Below are positions 12,801 to 21,993 of a DNA stretch of 27,599 nt, one piece after another. The first letter of the stretch is position 1. Each line of letters begins with the position of its first letter. The notes beneath the pieces are model-generated. The model had not been told where the DNA came from, did no database searches, and saw only the letters and a program-made list of their open reading frames with translations. Made by a program: the position numbers and the translations under genes. Source of the stretch: Irineochytrium annulatum (Eukaryota; Chytridiomycota; Chytridiomycetes; Chytridiales; Chytridiaceae); contig JADGJL010000219.1 in NCBI GenBank assembly GCA_027600665.1, positions 1 through 27,599 on the forward strand, given 5' to 3'.

Positions 12801-12921
12801 GCGCATCCAGGTGCTTTTCGGGTCCGAGAGTCGTCGCCGCCGGCTCTAGCGAGTAGGTCGATCCGAACGCGGATGACGAGCTGGCCTCGCTCAGGAATGA
12901 CCCTGTGCTCCAGCGTAGCAT
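9862..12921 (-). CDS. BZZ1: F-BAR / C1 / double-SH3 protein, Bzz1-like
   Basis: Twelve exons on the minus strand: 12921-12796, 12702-12485, 12410-12266, 12192-11911, 11861-11421, 11378-11120, 11073-11070, 11024-10894, 10838-10684, 10624-10133, 10074-9993 and 9941-9862, giving 804 aa. Bzz1 binds the WASP homologue Las17 at endocytic sites and stimulates branched actin. The F-BAR region (about residues 20-330) shows QSCITFLADVREFMRERADL, TTERAWGVILQTTE and KKHLIYAQKLIAEREK. The C1 zinc finger spans His459 to Cys508 with all eight ligands. SH3-1 (about 547-603) has ALAFVLYDYTPP and DDGSGWIKV, and SH3-2 (752-804) has MALFDYMENGEDEI and REGLVPASYL at the very C-terminus. A Ser/Thr-rich linker joins the SH3 domains. 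Domain order is that of fungal Bzz1. One exon is 4 nt, and the last intron (51 nt) has no stop. Confidence 0.95.
9942..9992 (-). other. BZZ1: Stop-free 51-nt intron inside SH3-2
   Basis: The minus-strand sequence starts GTACTG, ends CTGAAG and holds GCTGAC near its 3' end. Its length is divisible by three and it has no in-frame stop, so unspliced message stays open and adds 17 residues. Splicing joins VED to DDGSGWVTV, the normal SH3 n-Src/distal region with its DDGSGW motif. Family conservation therefore says it is removed. Confidence 0.8.
11070..11073 (-). other. BZZ1: 4-nt microexon (ACTG) in the Bzz1-like gene
   Basis: Exon 6 ends at 11120 with ACCG before GTATGT, and exon 8 starts at 11024 with CGGC after TTTTCAG. 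Joining these directly shifts the frame and destroys the C1 domain. Between them lies TTTCAG, ACTG, GTAAAC, so a 4-nt exon flanked by introns of 46 nt (11074-11119) and 45 nt (11025-11069). Including it gives CTDCGFVAHQKC, restoring the sixth zinc Cys and the following His and Cys of the C1 motif. Both introns have an acceptor-proximal branch-like site (TACTGAC and CTTAAC). Confidence 0.85.
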
Positions 12922-13111
12922 GTTGGAGGAATCGGTCCAAGTGCGATTTGACAGGGTCCGTTGATGGACTCGAATGTCCGCGCCGTCTTTCTTCCCGCCA
13001 CATCAAGCATCAGGAGGAAAACAGGAGGAAGGCACGAGGAATGAACGCAACATAAGCATGACGACATTTTACTGAATTATTTGATAGCAATTGGTTAAAA
13101 GTGTTTACACC

Positions 13112-14617
13112 CTACAACTCCACAACTTTCAGCTTCCGCCTCAAGATAGACTCGCCAGACTCCACGTCAACCATCTTCAAAGTTCCTAGAGATGCAAGCC
13201 AGAGGACCGCGCGTTTGCCGTAGACCCGCGATCTCGCGATCACGTCCACCCAAAGCTCCGGAGGCATCCCAAACCGCAATCGGACCTTCTCCAATACGAG
13301 CGCGAAGATTCGAGGACACGGGCTGTTGCAATAGCCCAGCAGTGTCGCGTCGTCATCCCCCGTGACCTCAAACGCGAACGTTCTGAGCGTCTCCTCCTTG
13401 CTTCCAGGATTCCTACCCCAATCCCAAGTCTGAAGAAGGCCGTTATCCAATGTACCAATCAATCCCAAGCCGCACGCGATGCTCCCTGACGCCATGATGG
13501 CGGCGGATACCGCCAACAACGTCCCCGACATAACCCGGTGAGCGGTCACACTCCGTACCCCAGAATTACCGGTCCCTTGCCACACCGTCATCATGACATC
13601 ATCGTTCGCAAAGGCCGATGCCGTGGCCGTCGCCTTCGTCGGTGGCTTCAGCATCCGCAGCTGCTTTCCCGCCGCCGTGATGAAGACCCTGCACTTGTCC
13701 AACGTGGACGCGGTCAACGTAGCCGAGTTGGGCGAGAAGGACGCGTGCGAGGGCGAATTCCCAGGCACGGTCCACTCGTGTTCGGTCGTCCTCAAGTTAA
13801 CGAGGTGAAGCCGCTCGCCGACGGCGGCCATGTACACCCCGTCGGGAGATATAGCTACTTGTCGCAAATTATTCTCGTTCACGATCGGCGTCCAACGAAT
13901 GGCCCCCTTTGATAAATCCCACACCTTTTCCATCGTGCATTGACAAAGAGGTTTAAAAAAAAGGGGTGTTTTGGGCAAGTCTTCTCTGATAAAAACCTTG
14001 ACCTGGCCACCGGATGCGCTGACGCCGTTACGGCCAGCCCACGTCGTAAGCGGGCCGATGGCAAAGCTCACAATCCGGTTGAGCCTGCCGGTCTTGATCT
14101 TTCGCACCGGCTTTGCAGTTGAGGAGTGCAGAAGCAAGTAGCCACCTTGCTGTGAAACCAGCAGGCGGCCGTCGGTGGATATCGCCAGGACGTCCATCGT
14201 TGAAAAATACCTTTGGGTGGGCCCACGGAAAGGCAATAGACAGGCTGGATGTGCCTTGGAAGGATGACGATGGGCTTCGCGATCACGACTGCGGTGGACG
14301 ATGGCTTGAAGTGGGTCGGAGTCAACACTCGAATCGAATGCATTCATGATTCCACATTCGCTCATCCCCCCGTGCTCAACATTCGTCGTGTCAGCCTTAA
14401 ACCAGGAATCTGGCCCTGTAGATGCCATCAGCGTCAAACCTCCCTTTGACTGCAAGTTCACACTTACAAATGCTCCGTCCCGGTGACAAGTAGCGTGGTT
14501 TGGCTTAATAAGTTGCACTTAAGCGCTGCAAGAAAGTGCGATTGCGGTCGAGTGAAAAGCTGGATGCCACACATCTATACGAAGCTCCGGCGCGTTGCTC
14601 TCCAACTTCGTACTCAT
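13112..14617 (-). CDS. WD40-like beta-propeller protein, unassigned
   Basis: Proposed exons on the minus strand: 14617-14581, 14525-14468, 14210-13997 and 13924-13112, phase-consistent and giving 373 aa. The part from 14197 (MDVLAISTDGRLLVSQQGG) to the stop is secure. It shows WD40-type strands such as SFAIGP, SASGGQVKVWDLSKGAI, LRQVAISPDGVYMAAVGERL, HASFSPNSATLTAS and LLQTWDWGRN. The first exons (MSTKLESNAPELP then TTLLVTGTEHL) also look like propeller sequence, but they require a 257-nt intron (14211-14467). That intron contains another propeller-like frame (PIVILPRHIQPVYCLSV, about 14220-14300), so an exon may be missing or a one-base indel may sit in the T run at 14202-14206. The exact family is not recognised. 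A 72-nt intron at 13925-13996 is stop-free. The protein may act in RNA processing or be a scaffold; there is no direct evidence. Confidence 0.65.
13925..13996 (-). other. Stop-free 72-nt intron in the WD40-like gene
   Basis: The minus-strand sequence starts GTTTTTATC and ends GGAAAAG. The frame stays open through it for 24 codons. Removing it joins SASGGQVK to VWDLSKGAIRW, a standard WD40 strand; retaining it puts a Phe/Pro/Cys-containing insert inside that strand. Splicing is inferred from the restored repeat and not from a strong donor. Confidence 0.7.
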
Positions 14618-14772
14618 ATGACTTCTATTGTGGTTAACCACCAGGTGGACCTTCACGAACCCCCCAAAACTTCCATTCACAATAAACGTCTAATTTATCG
14701 CTTTCATAAATCGGTAGGGATATTACAGCTTTAAAAGAGAAACCGGAACAACGAAGGCAACGTGGTTCATCC

Positions 14773-15575
14773 TTAAGCAGTAGGCGCCGGGACCGCGGTC
14801 ACGGTCTTGGTCACGAACACGTCGATGATGCAGTTCGTGTTGAAGGACTCGCCTGGGCCGAATTGGAAGTGGTTTGCCATGATGTCTGGCACGCAATTCC
14901 TCGTGTGCTCGCACGAGATCGAGTGCGCGCAGCAGAACTGGCCGTGGCTGATGCCCGGGACGTTGCAGAAAAGGAAGTTCGCCTGGAATTGGGCCGAGTA
15001 ATCTGATGCAACACATAAAGATAGCGGGGTTATTGACTGGTGGTCATGCGTTGTGCCCTCGTTCCCACATACCAGGGAGTCCGTTCTTGCAGTAAAACCC
15101 ATAGTGACCCTCCGTCTCGTCACAGACAAAAGTGTCGTCATCCACGGGTCCGATATCAACCATCACCCCTTCCAAAGTCCTGCCCTTCTTCATGCACGGG
15201 TTCGGGCACTCCGCGACCGGCGTGTTGTCGGACATCAGGTGATGGTGCGGGCAGCGACCCGTCCCTGGGCAGCACTTCGTTTGACGCTGGCAGATCTCCT
15301 CGCTGTCGGGGACCATGTCTGTTCGCAAGGAAGGCAGAAAAACGCGTTTCTGTTAGACCACTTTGGTGTGGAAGGGCCAAAGGCTTATTACTTCCTGTCC
15401 CATCGCAACGTATCGATGAAGTCATATCCGAGGTGCAGATCCGCCAGTTGGCCGGCACACCGATACACGGGTAGATAATACCCGAGTAGTCTTTGGTTTC
15501 ACGCGCCTCCAGGCCAGAAGCAGAGGCCGTGGCAACCAGCGAAGCGAACAGTGCGAGAGTCGTTGTTGCGAACAT
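14773..15575 (-). CDS. Secreted cysteine-rich protein, unknown family
   Basis: Three exons on the minus strand: 15575-15392, 15318-15073 and 15002-14773, giving 219 aa. The N-terminus is a clear signal peptide (MFATTTLALFASLVATASAS), cleaved near residue 20. The mature chain holds about 17 cysteines, including KCCPGTGRC, ECPNPC and QFCCAHSISCEHTRNC, so a compact disulfide-rich extracellular fold is likely. A His triplet (CPHHHL) and a Thr/Pro/Ala C-terminus (VTKTVTAVPAPTA) are also seen. No membrane anchor or known domain is recognised. The donor GTAATAAG and a branch-like GTCTAACAG support intron 1. The start lies 217 bp from the divergent uL29m gene. It could be a cell-wall or host-interaction protein; the sequence alone does not say. 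Confidence 0.78.
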
Positions 15576-15792
15576 GGGCTCAGGCGGTGTGTTGTGGGGG
15601 TGGTTTGGAGGCCGTGCACAGGTCTGGCAATGGTGTAGACGAGAGAGCGAATGAAGACGTGAATACTGAAATCAGGACGTCGCTCTCCCATTCTTGCGGG
15701 ATTGGCAACGATTTGCAAGGCGTTGTAGATCTCCTTACTGCACCGCGAAAGTGGAACTCTGTCAAAGTTCCTTTTTGCGCATTTCCGCCACG

Positions 15793-16681
15793 ATGTTCAC
15801 CAGGGCTCTGATCATGCCGCTTCGGGCACTGCGGTCGACCTTCTGCCCAAGCCGGAGCTTGCACGTCCCGCGAAAGATACCCGGCTCGACCGCCATTAAC
15901 AACGGCGGCCGAGGACTGCTGGATTTCTTTGATCATGAGAAAGGGTGGTACTGGAGGGACAACGAAATCAACACCGGTCTGTACTGGTTGAACAATCTCA
16001 AATTCTTGCATGCTAACTTTTGACCCGAAGGACGCGCCTGGACCTGCGCAGAGCTGCGGAATAAGTCGTTCGAGGACTTGCATGCGTTGTGGTGGGTCTG
16101 CATCAAGGAGAAGAATCTCCTGCTGTCCCAAAGGGAGGAGGCATGGCGGTTCAAGGTCGTGTTTCCCTATCCCGAACGAATGAATGAAGTATGCCTCTAC
16201 ACGTTATCTCATTACGTTGCTGTACTCACCTTTACCTTCAAAGAACAAGCGAACGATGCGAAATATCAAATTGGTCGTGTGGGAGCGGAGGATTGCGTAC
16301 ATGCAGGCTCAGGCGGTTGCGGAACGCGTGAATGTACAGCGAAATTTGTACGATGAGGAGCTTCAGAAATACCTTGAGCGAACTAGCCAGGGTGGGAGGA
16401 CGTTACAGGCGGATGCGGCGGATGGACAGGAGTTCACAGAGGCCGGAGGTTCCACCCCTGACCCAGCGACGGACGCGCCTGCCCCAAGGAAAGCGCCGGA
16501 GGAGGTCGTGAGGCGCGTGGAAGCGGAGATGAAGAGATTATTCCCAATCCCCATACACGAGATTGGGCGAAAAGAGGCCGCGGTGCAGCGGCTGAAGAAG
16601 ATGAGGAACGAACGAGAGCAAAAAGCGATGAAGTACCAATGCAGGAAGAGTTGGAAGGCGAGGCGGTGGTACATTCTTTGA
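15793..16681 (+). CDS. MRPL47: Mitochondrial large-subunit ribosomal protein uL29m (MRPL47/Mrpl4)
   Basis: Three exons: 15793-15976, 16031-16188 and 16244-16681, giving 259 aa. The protein sits near the exit tunnel of the mitochondrial ribosome. The N-terminus ([17 protein letters not shown]) is a typical targeting presequence. The MRP-L47 signature follows: [14 protein letters not shown], then across intron 1 [37 protein letters not shown] and FPYPERMNE, then across intron 2 [19 protein letters not shown]. The C-terminal half is a charged, fungal-type extension ending [12 protein letters not shown]. An in-frame ATG at 15694 exists, but 15793 gives the better presequence. Confidence 0.93.
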
Positions 16682-17901
16682 ATAACATCCTGTTAAGTGT
16701 TTGCGCGAAAGTTGGCTCTCCTGTTTGGCATACGTCGACAAATGTCAAAGGAGGAGAACTTGTACAATGGACAGTAAAATAAAGGGCAGAACAAGAGCCG
16801 CAGGGGGGTAGTAAGACCGTGGTGTTCAGGATTGCTCACGCTAAAGTGTTGTATATCCTCCTCTCTCAAAATGCCCAAAAAAAAAACGAGGAAAAAAAAA
16901 AGTCAATGCCCAATGCCATTATCAAGCAGGTTGCCTGGCAGCGGGGGGTCAAAGTCGCGCTGACGAGCCTGTGGACGGCAGGGCAGCGAGACCGTGAGTT
17001 GAGATCCCGCCGTGAGAACCTTGCCCAACGACGGCGAACACCTGTCGAAGTCACTAAATTTTGTAACTCCGCTGTACTGACAGGTTTACTAACAACGCAT
17101 CTCCACTTCTCAATGGAGGTCTTGCCGGCGACGGGCAGCGGCCGCCTCCGGCGTCAATGCTCAAACGACTTCCGTGCAGCGCACTTCTTGAAGTTCGACG
17201 ATTGAGCTATGCGCCACCTCTCCAGCGGGGCGCCGACCCGTTATAATCTGTAAAACACGTCCCGACGAAGCCGCGAACTCCACCATCACCGTCTCCCACT
17301 GCCATGCATCCCGCTTCAGCGCCGGTTAGGATGGTGACAATATGTTGGCCTCGACCTAACTCACTCAGCCTTCGACTCCCTAGGAGAATGCGTCAAAAGT
17401 AAGGACCAGCTTGCCGTCGGTCGCATCGTCATGTGCCGCCCAGCGACCAAAGGCGACGCGTGACGACATTACGCCCGTAAGTCATCGTCGGCTGCACGGA
17501 CAAGTTCCCGCCAGCCGCTACGCAAGGAGCGGCGCCCTTCGAGTGTTGATGCCAACGACAAGGGAGTAGTCGACGCGGCAAGGGATGCGCAGACGCGCCT
17601 CAAGGCATGTGACGACTCAAAGTCGGTGACCTCAAAACGGGCGACGCAACCGCGAACATAGCTTCGACGTAGTTCGATTGCTGATGTTATTCTTGAGATT
17701 GTACAGGGCTATGATTCTTTGAACAAAAAGGGCTGTTAGCTGCAATTAGTCCCAACAAGTCCAAGGTCCTTAGCAGTAAGAAAGTCGGAAGCTGGAGAAG
17801 TAACAAGGAGCTTGTTCGCCCGAGCATGTTGGTGACATAGCAAATTTCATCGTTTAAGTCCTTCCCCTTTTATTTTTCTACACGAAGTTGACGACAGAGG
17901 A
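16682..17901. other. Largely unassigned stretch between uL29m and ThrRS
   Basis: About 1.2 kb. A forward frame at 16819-17205 is open for 128 aa but shows no motif and starts inside A-rich tracts (16869-16911). An ATG at 16871 opens a short Lys-rich frame (MPKKKTRKKK) that ends after about 30 codons. The GC-rich part at 17190-17660 contains the possible spliced frame annotated separately. The last 240 bp appear non-coding and should include the ThrRS 3' end. No repeat pair, tRNA or transposase was seen. Confidence 0.45.
17192..17463 (+). CDS. Possible spliced gene fragment, unknown
   Basis: A forward frame open from 17192 runs to 17324, where GTTAGG begins a sequence ending CGACCTAACTCACTCAG at 17368. 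This has an excellent intron shape (44 nt, CTAAC branch site near the acceptor). The frame continues in phase from 17369 to a stop at 17461. Around the junction it reads NSTITVSHCHASRFSAAF. A second optional intron (GTAAGG at 17399 to CCAG at 17443) is stop-free. No start codon lies in the open part, so at least one upstream exon would be missing. No family is recognised. This may be a small real gene or chance. Confidence 0.25.
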
Positions 17902-20492
17902 CTAAATGATGCCGGCCTCACACTGGCATTGACTCAACTTACATCCCCCGCTAGCATTCTTAACCACGCTAGGCGGTGCCCCGCCCGGTGAAACCGCGGG
18001 CGGCGCCGACCCCGCCTTACCCAAAATTTGATCTCTGCTCTTCGACTCCTTCAAAGCAAGCAGCTGCGCGAGGATCTCATTAACAGGCCGCTGCTCCCCC
18101 TTCGACTTGGTCTCGGGGTCGTCGCGGTTCCTCACGTTCACCGTGTTGGTATTCTGCTCCTCTGCGCCGACGACGAAGATAAAGTTGTAGTGCCGGATCT
18201 CGGCATTCCGGATCTTCTTGTTCAGAGTCAAATCAGAAGTATCGGCTTCTACGTAAAGTCCAGCGTCCCACAGCTTCTTCTTCACCTCCGCAGCGTAGTC
18301 GTTGAACGTCTTCGAGACCGGGATGATCGCGACCTGGAACGGGCTTAGCCAGAACGGCCACTTCCCGGCAAAGCTCTCCGTAAGGATAGCAAACATCCGC
18401 TCGACCGACCCAAGGACAGCACGGTGAATCATTACGGGGCGCTTCATCTCAGGGCCAACCTTGCCGGTCTCGTCCGTGACGATCTTGTCGCTTACATACT
18501 CGAGTTTAAACTGGTTCGGCAGTTGGAAATCTAGCTGAATCGTGGCGCACTGATGCCTTCGTCGCAACGCGTCGCTGATGGTAATGTCCAACTTCGGGCC
18601 GTAAAATGCACCATCTCCAGGGTTGAGCTCCCATTTAAAGCCGTATAGATCCTTGTACTTGTTCAGCGCCTCCTCTAACAAGCTCTCAGCCTTGTCCCAG
18701 GTCGCGACGTCGCCCAGGAACTTCTCCGGACGGGTGGAGAGCTTGATGTTGAACGTGAAACCAAAAATTCCATATATATGTTGCAAAAAGTCGAGACACC
18801 CTTCCATCTCTGTGAAAACCTATCATTTAAATATCATTAGCCTCCGATTGACAGCTAGTAGCAACCACCGCACCTGGTCCAAGGTGCAAAAGATATGGGC
18901 ATCATCTTGCTGGAACCGGCGCACACGAGTGAGGCCCGTTAGAGCACCAGAGGCCTCATTTCGGTGTAAAACACCAAAATCAGCCATCCGAATCGGGAGA
19001 TCACGCCAAGAGCGATCACGGTGCTTGAAGATGAGACAGTGCCCCGGGCAGTTCATCGGCTTTAAGGCGAACTTCTCCTTCTCAATGTCGAAGAAGAACA
19101 TATCCTCCTGCACATGTCGTTAGCTCTAAGCCCCATTGTCTAAGAACAGGCCTAAAATACCTTGTAGTTCTGCCAATGTCCACTAATCTCCCACAGCTTC
19201 GTGTTGTACATATTCGGCGTAATCACCTCCTCAAATCCTCTCTTCCGATACTCGTTCTGAAACAATCAGGAATGTCAACCAACATCATCTCACCCTCTGT
19301 AGATCTATCAAAGCGTTGTAAATCCTCGCCCCGTTGGGCAAGAAGAAACAGCTCCCGGGACTGAGCTCGTTGAAAAAGAAGAGCTCCTGCTCTATGCCGA
19401 TCTTCCGATGGTCCCGCTTTGCGGCCTCCTCCATAAACGTCATGTACTCCTGCATCTGCTTCTTGTCAGGGAAGGAGATGCCGTAGATGCGCTGCAAGGA
19501 GTCGTTCTTCGCGTCTCCGAGGAAGTACGACGCTGAGTTTTTAACGACCCGAATCTCCTTGATGCGGCCGGTGTCCGGGACGTGCGGCCCATAACATCTA
19601 ACATTGCTTAGATCAGAGCTCGCAAAGGTCACTTACAAGTCAATAAGAGGTCCACATCGATACACCGTGGTCGAGGTACCATCAGGAATCTTATCCTTGA
19701 TGATGTGTACCTTGTACTTGTTCCCGGCAAACATTTTCAAAAGATCCTCCTTCGAGACGAGCAGCCTCTCGAAGTTCTGCTTCTCTTTCACGGCTTTCTT
19801 GGCGAGGGTATCTAAGGCCGGGTAATCCGCCTGCGTGACCGTCCTCTCCATCGCCATCTCGTAGTAGAATCCCTCCTCGACAGGCGGACCAATGCAGAGA
19901 TGGCACCCGTAGTGAAGTTCGCAGGCCTCGCCCATCACGTGTGCAGACGAATGCCAAAACACCATCCTTCCTGGACGACGCGTAAGCCTTCACGCAATCA
20001 TCGCCAACACAAACCCTCGGGGTGCTCAAAGTCAAGCAGTTCCAGCGTGCCGCTCTTCTCGAACGGGCGGGTGAGGTCCCAGAGCGCGCCGTCCACCTTC
20101 GCGATCACGGTGCGCTCTGCAAGCGACTTGGCGATCCCCTTGGCGATCTCCATGGGTGTGGTCTCCCAGGAGGTCCCATCAATGACCCTGCCGTCGTTTA
20201 GGGTGATCTTGATCGCCTCACGCGGCTTGGCTGCCCGAAAAAGTGCGATCAATGCCCGGCCAACACTATCACGACCCCGCTGGAATCTTACCGGCCACGT
20301 CCGCCTTGTACTTCTTCATCAGCTCATCGAACATGGTGATGCGGTGTTGAATGTAATCAGGCCTAGGGGAGACCTGCATGCATCGTGATCAACGCTTCCC
20401 CCGGGTGGACTTCACGCGAAGCAAGTCTTTACCTCCAGAGGATGCTCCCCGACGGGCGCCTTGCCTTTCTTCTCCTTCTTGGAATCGGCCAT
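17902..20492 (-). CDS. THS1: Threonyl-tRNA synthetase
   Basis: Eight exons on the minus strand: 20492-20433, 20373-20292, 20230-20015, 19970-19637, 19597-19294, 19256-19161, 19107-18874 and 18819-17902, giving 747 aa from the cytosolic-type start [11 protein letters not shown]. It charges tRNA-Thr. A TGS domain lies at about residues 48-118. The editing domain opens with [15 protein letters not shown] (HxxxH at 126-130). The class II core includes [19 protein letters not shown], the zinc Cys384 in MNCPGHC, motif 2 [14 protein letters not shown] (from 424), [12 protein letters not shown] and motif 3 [11 protein letters not shown]. An anticodon-binding domain ends the core, followed by a Pro/Ala and Cys-containing tail ([15 protein letters not shown]). 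Length fits yeast Ths1 (734 aa). In-frame ATGs at 20606 and 20594 would add 38 or 34 residues of presequence-like character. The upstream gene is in tandem, with its stop at 20634. Confidence 0.99.
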
Positions 20493-20606
20493 GCCTCGAT
20501 GCAGCGCGTGTCCAATGGCTTTTTTTCCGAGAGCCAGAGAGGTCGAACTCGCTGAAATGCGGGTTGGCTTGAACCTGAGAAGCAAACGAAACATTGCATG
20601 ATTCAT
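20493..20606 (-). other. THS1: In-frame upstream extension, probable mitochondrial presequence
   Basis: From the ATG at 20606 (or 20594) the frame runs without interruption into the ThrRS start at 20492. The 38 residues include MFRLLLRFKPTRISASSTS and LGKKAIGHALHRG. They hold many Arg/Lys, Ser and Leu residues and no Asp or Glu, as expected for a matrix-targeting presequence. Upstream the frame is closed by TAA near 20625. Many fungi encode cytosolic and mitochondrial aminoacyl-tRNA synthetases from one gene by alternative starts. Confidence 0.65.
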
Positions 20607-20633
20607 CACATACCGATGAAGTATTTACACTGA

Positions 20634-21805
20634 CTACCGAACGAAGTACTGATACAGCAGGGCAGAAACTGCGCCACCAATATGTGAGCCAACGTCCAGG
20701 GACCCGCAAACGAGTATGTCTGCAATTAGATGCACAACCACATGGTCCCTAATCCCATCAATGCCGCCTTCCAACGTGGCCCCGCGGCCCATCCATATCA
20801 AAGCCGCCAGCGTCCGCAGCGCAGCCACCAGTCCGCTTGCTCCCCAACCCATAAATCTCGACTTGCCAAACGCTGCCGCGAACAGCAGGGTCCCAAGAGA
20901 TGACATGAAAGCAGCGAAGGCGATAAAGGCCAAGAAGTCCCCGCTCCCCAATGCAGCCATAACTTGGGGCCCGTACACAATATAGGACGCCGCGTTTGAC
21001 AGGAGGTGGAGGACCGACGTGTGCAAAAACGGCGCTGTGAGGAGGGTATGAAGCCTGCCGGACGCAACAGCCGGCCATGAGACGACGAAATGTTGCAGCA
21101 GAAATCTGTTCGCGCCGTGTGATCTCGTCGGGAACAGCGCGTGGGCGGCATAGAGCAAGATCATCACAACCGGGAAGATCTCTAGAACGCCGGTATGTTT
21201 CCACGACGGGAAGATTGGGCGGAATCCCGTGATTGGCACCGAGCACGATGGCCCAGTAAAGCTCGGGATGCATATGCACATGTCATTGGCTACGCATAAC
21301 CCTGGCAACTCCGTTCGTTAGGACTTCAAAAGGTCGAAATCGCCAAGACGCACCATTAACGCAGGATGTGCAACGCGGAAGCCTTAAATTCCACTGCTGC
21401 CAATCGAGCAGCTCCCATGAGCTGCGATTCCGCCGCGGGACGGGAAGCCAGATCCCCCAAAGTCCAAGGTAGGTGCCCTCTGGACTGCAAACAATGGTAA
21501 ATAGCCCGTAATCGTTAAATTTGATCAGGCCAACTTGATACAAAAAAACTCGTCATTCGCTGATCGAAACCATGCAAACGACACTCACGTGGCGAGGCGA
21601 GCCAACTGGCCGTACGATAAAGAAGCCCAAAGACAACGCCACCTTGGTCTTCAGCCATTCTGTGCGCAGCTCGATGAAAGGAATCCACATCTAACGACTA
21701 TTAGCACCGTCTATATAGCCACGTTGGGAGAAGTCAGCTACCTGGCCTCGTGAGCGCGGTTGCGAGCAGGACGGCAACGGCAATGAGGAGTGATTGCCGC
21801 AGCAT
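20634..21805 (-). CDS. Rhomboid-family intramembrane protease with signal peptide and EGF-like module
   Basis: Four exons on the minus strand: 21805-21742, 21690-21589, 21533-21354 and 21301-20634, giving 337 aa. Rhomboids cleave membrane proteins inside the bilayer. The start MLRQSLLIAVAVLLATAL is a signal peptide or anchor. Around residues 107-135 the spliced product reads RCTSCVNGLCVANDMCIC then PSFTGPSC, an EGF-like pattern across the exon 3/4 junction. The rhomboid domain follows with GRLHTLLTAPFLHTSVLHLL, the catalytic serine Ser271 in GWGASGLV, and the catalytic histidine His322 in GSHIGGAVSALLYQYF. The intron 3 donor GTGCGT and branch site GTCCTAACG are good. The protein probably resides in the secretory pathway, with the EGF-like part lumenal or extracellular. 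It shares a 188-bp divergent upstream region with the nucleoside hydrolase. Confidence 0.9.
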
Positions 21806-21993
21806 CTAGGCGGCTGAACAGGTAAGTTAGTGATATAGTGAAAAGAATTGTGTTTAGCGCAACCGGCAAAGCGCTGACCTTGCAACCTTGCGGGCTCCAC
21901 GCCTCGCGGTCGGGGGCCCAACTCAAATTGGTGGCTTGTACAGGGTCGTTCAAGCCGGCGAAGTGTTGTCCAGCTTATGGACATATCGCGCAA

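Noticed and set aside
13538..13912. Forward ORF of 124 codons
   Set aside because: It is antisense to the secure WD40-like exon and has no motif; it arises from the GC-rich coding strand opposite.
14198..14518. Single-exon N-terminal extension of the WD40-like gene beginning at a GTG codon
   Set aside because: GTG is not a normal nuclear start, a stop lies just upstream, and the extension has no propeller pattern, unlike the spliced alternative.
21850..21920. tRNA-like segment with a box A match (TAGCGCAACCGG) and a paired GCGC D-arm
   Set aside because: The anticodon and T-arms do not pair and box B is degenerate; it more likely belongs to the 5' region of the nucleoside hydrolase gene.
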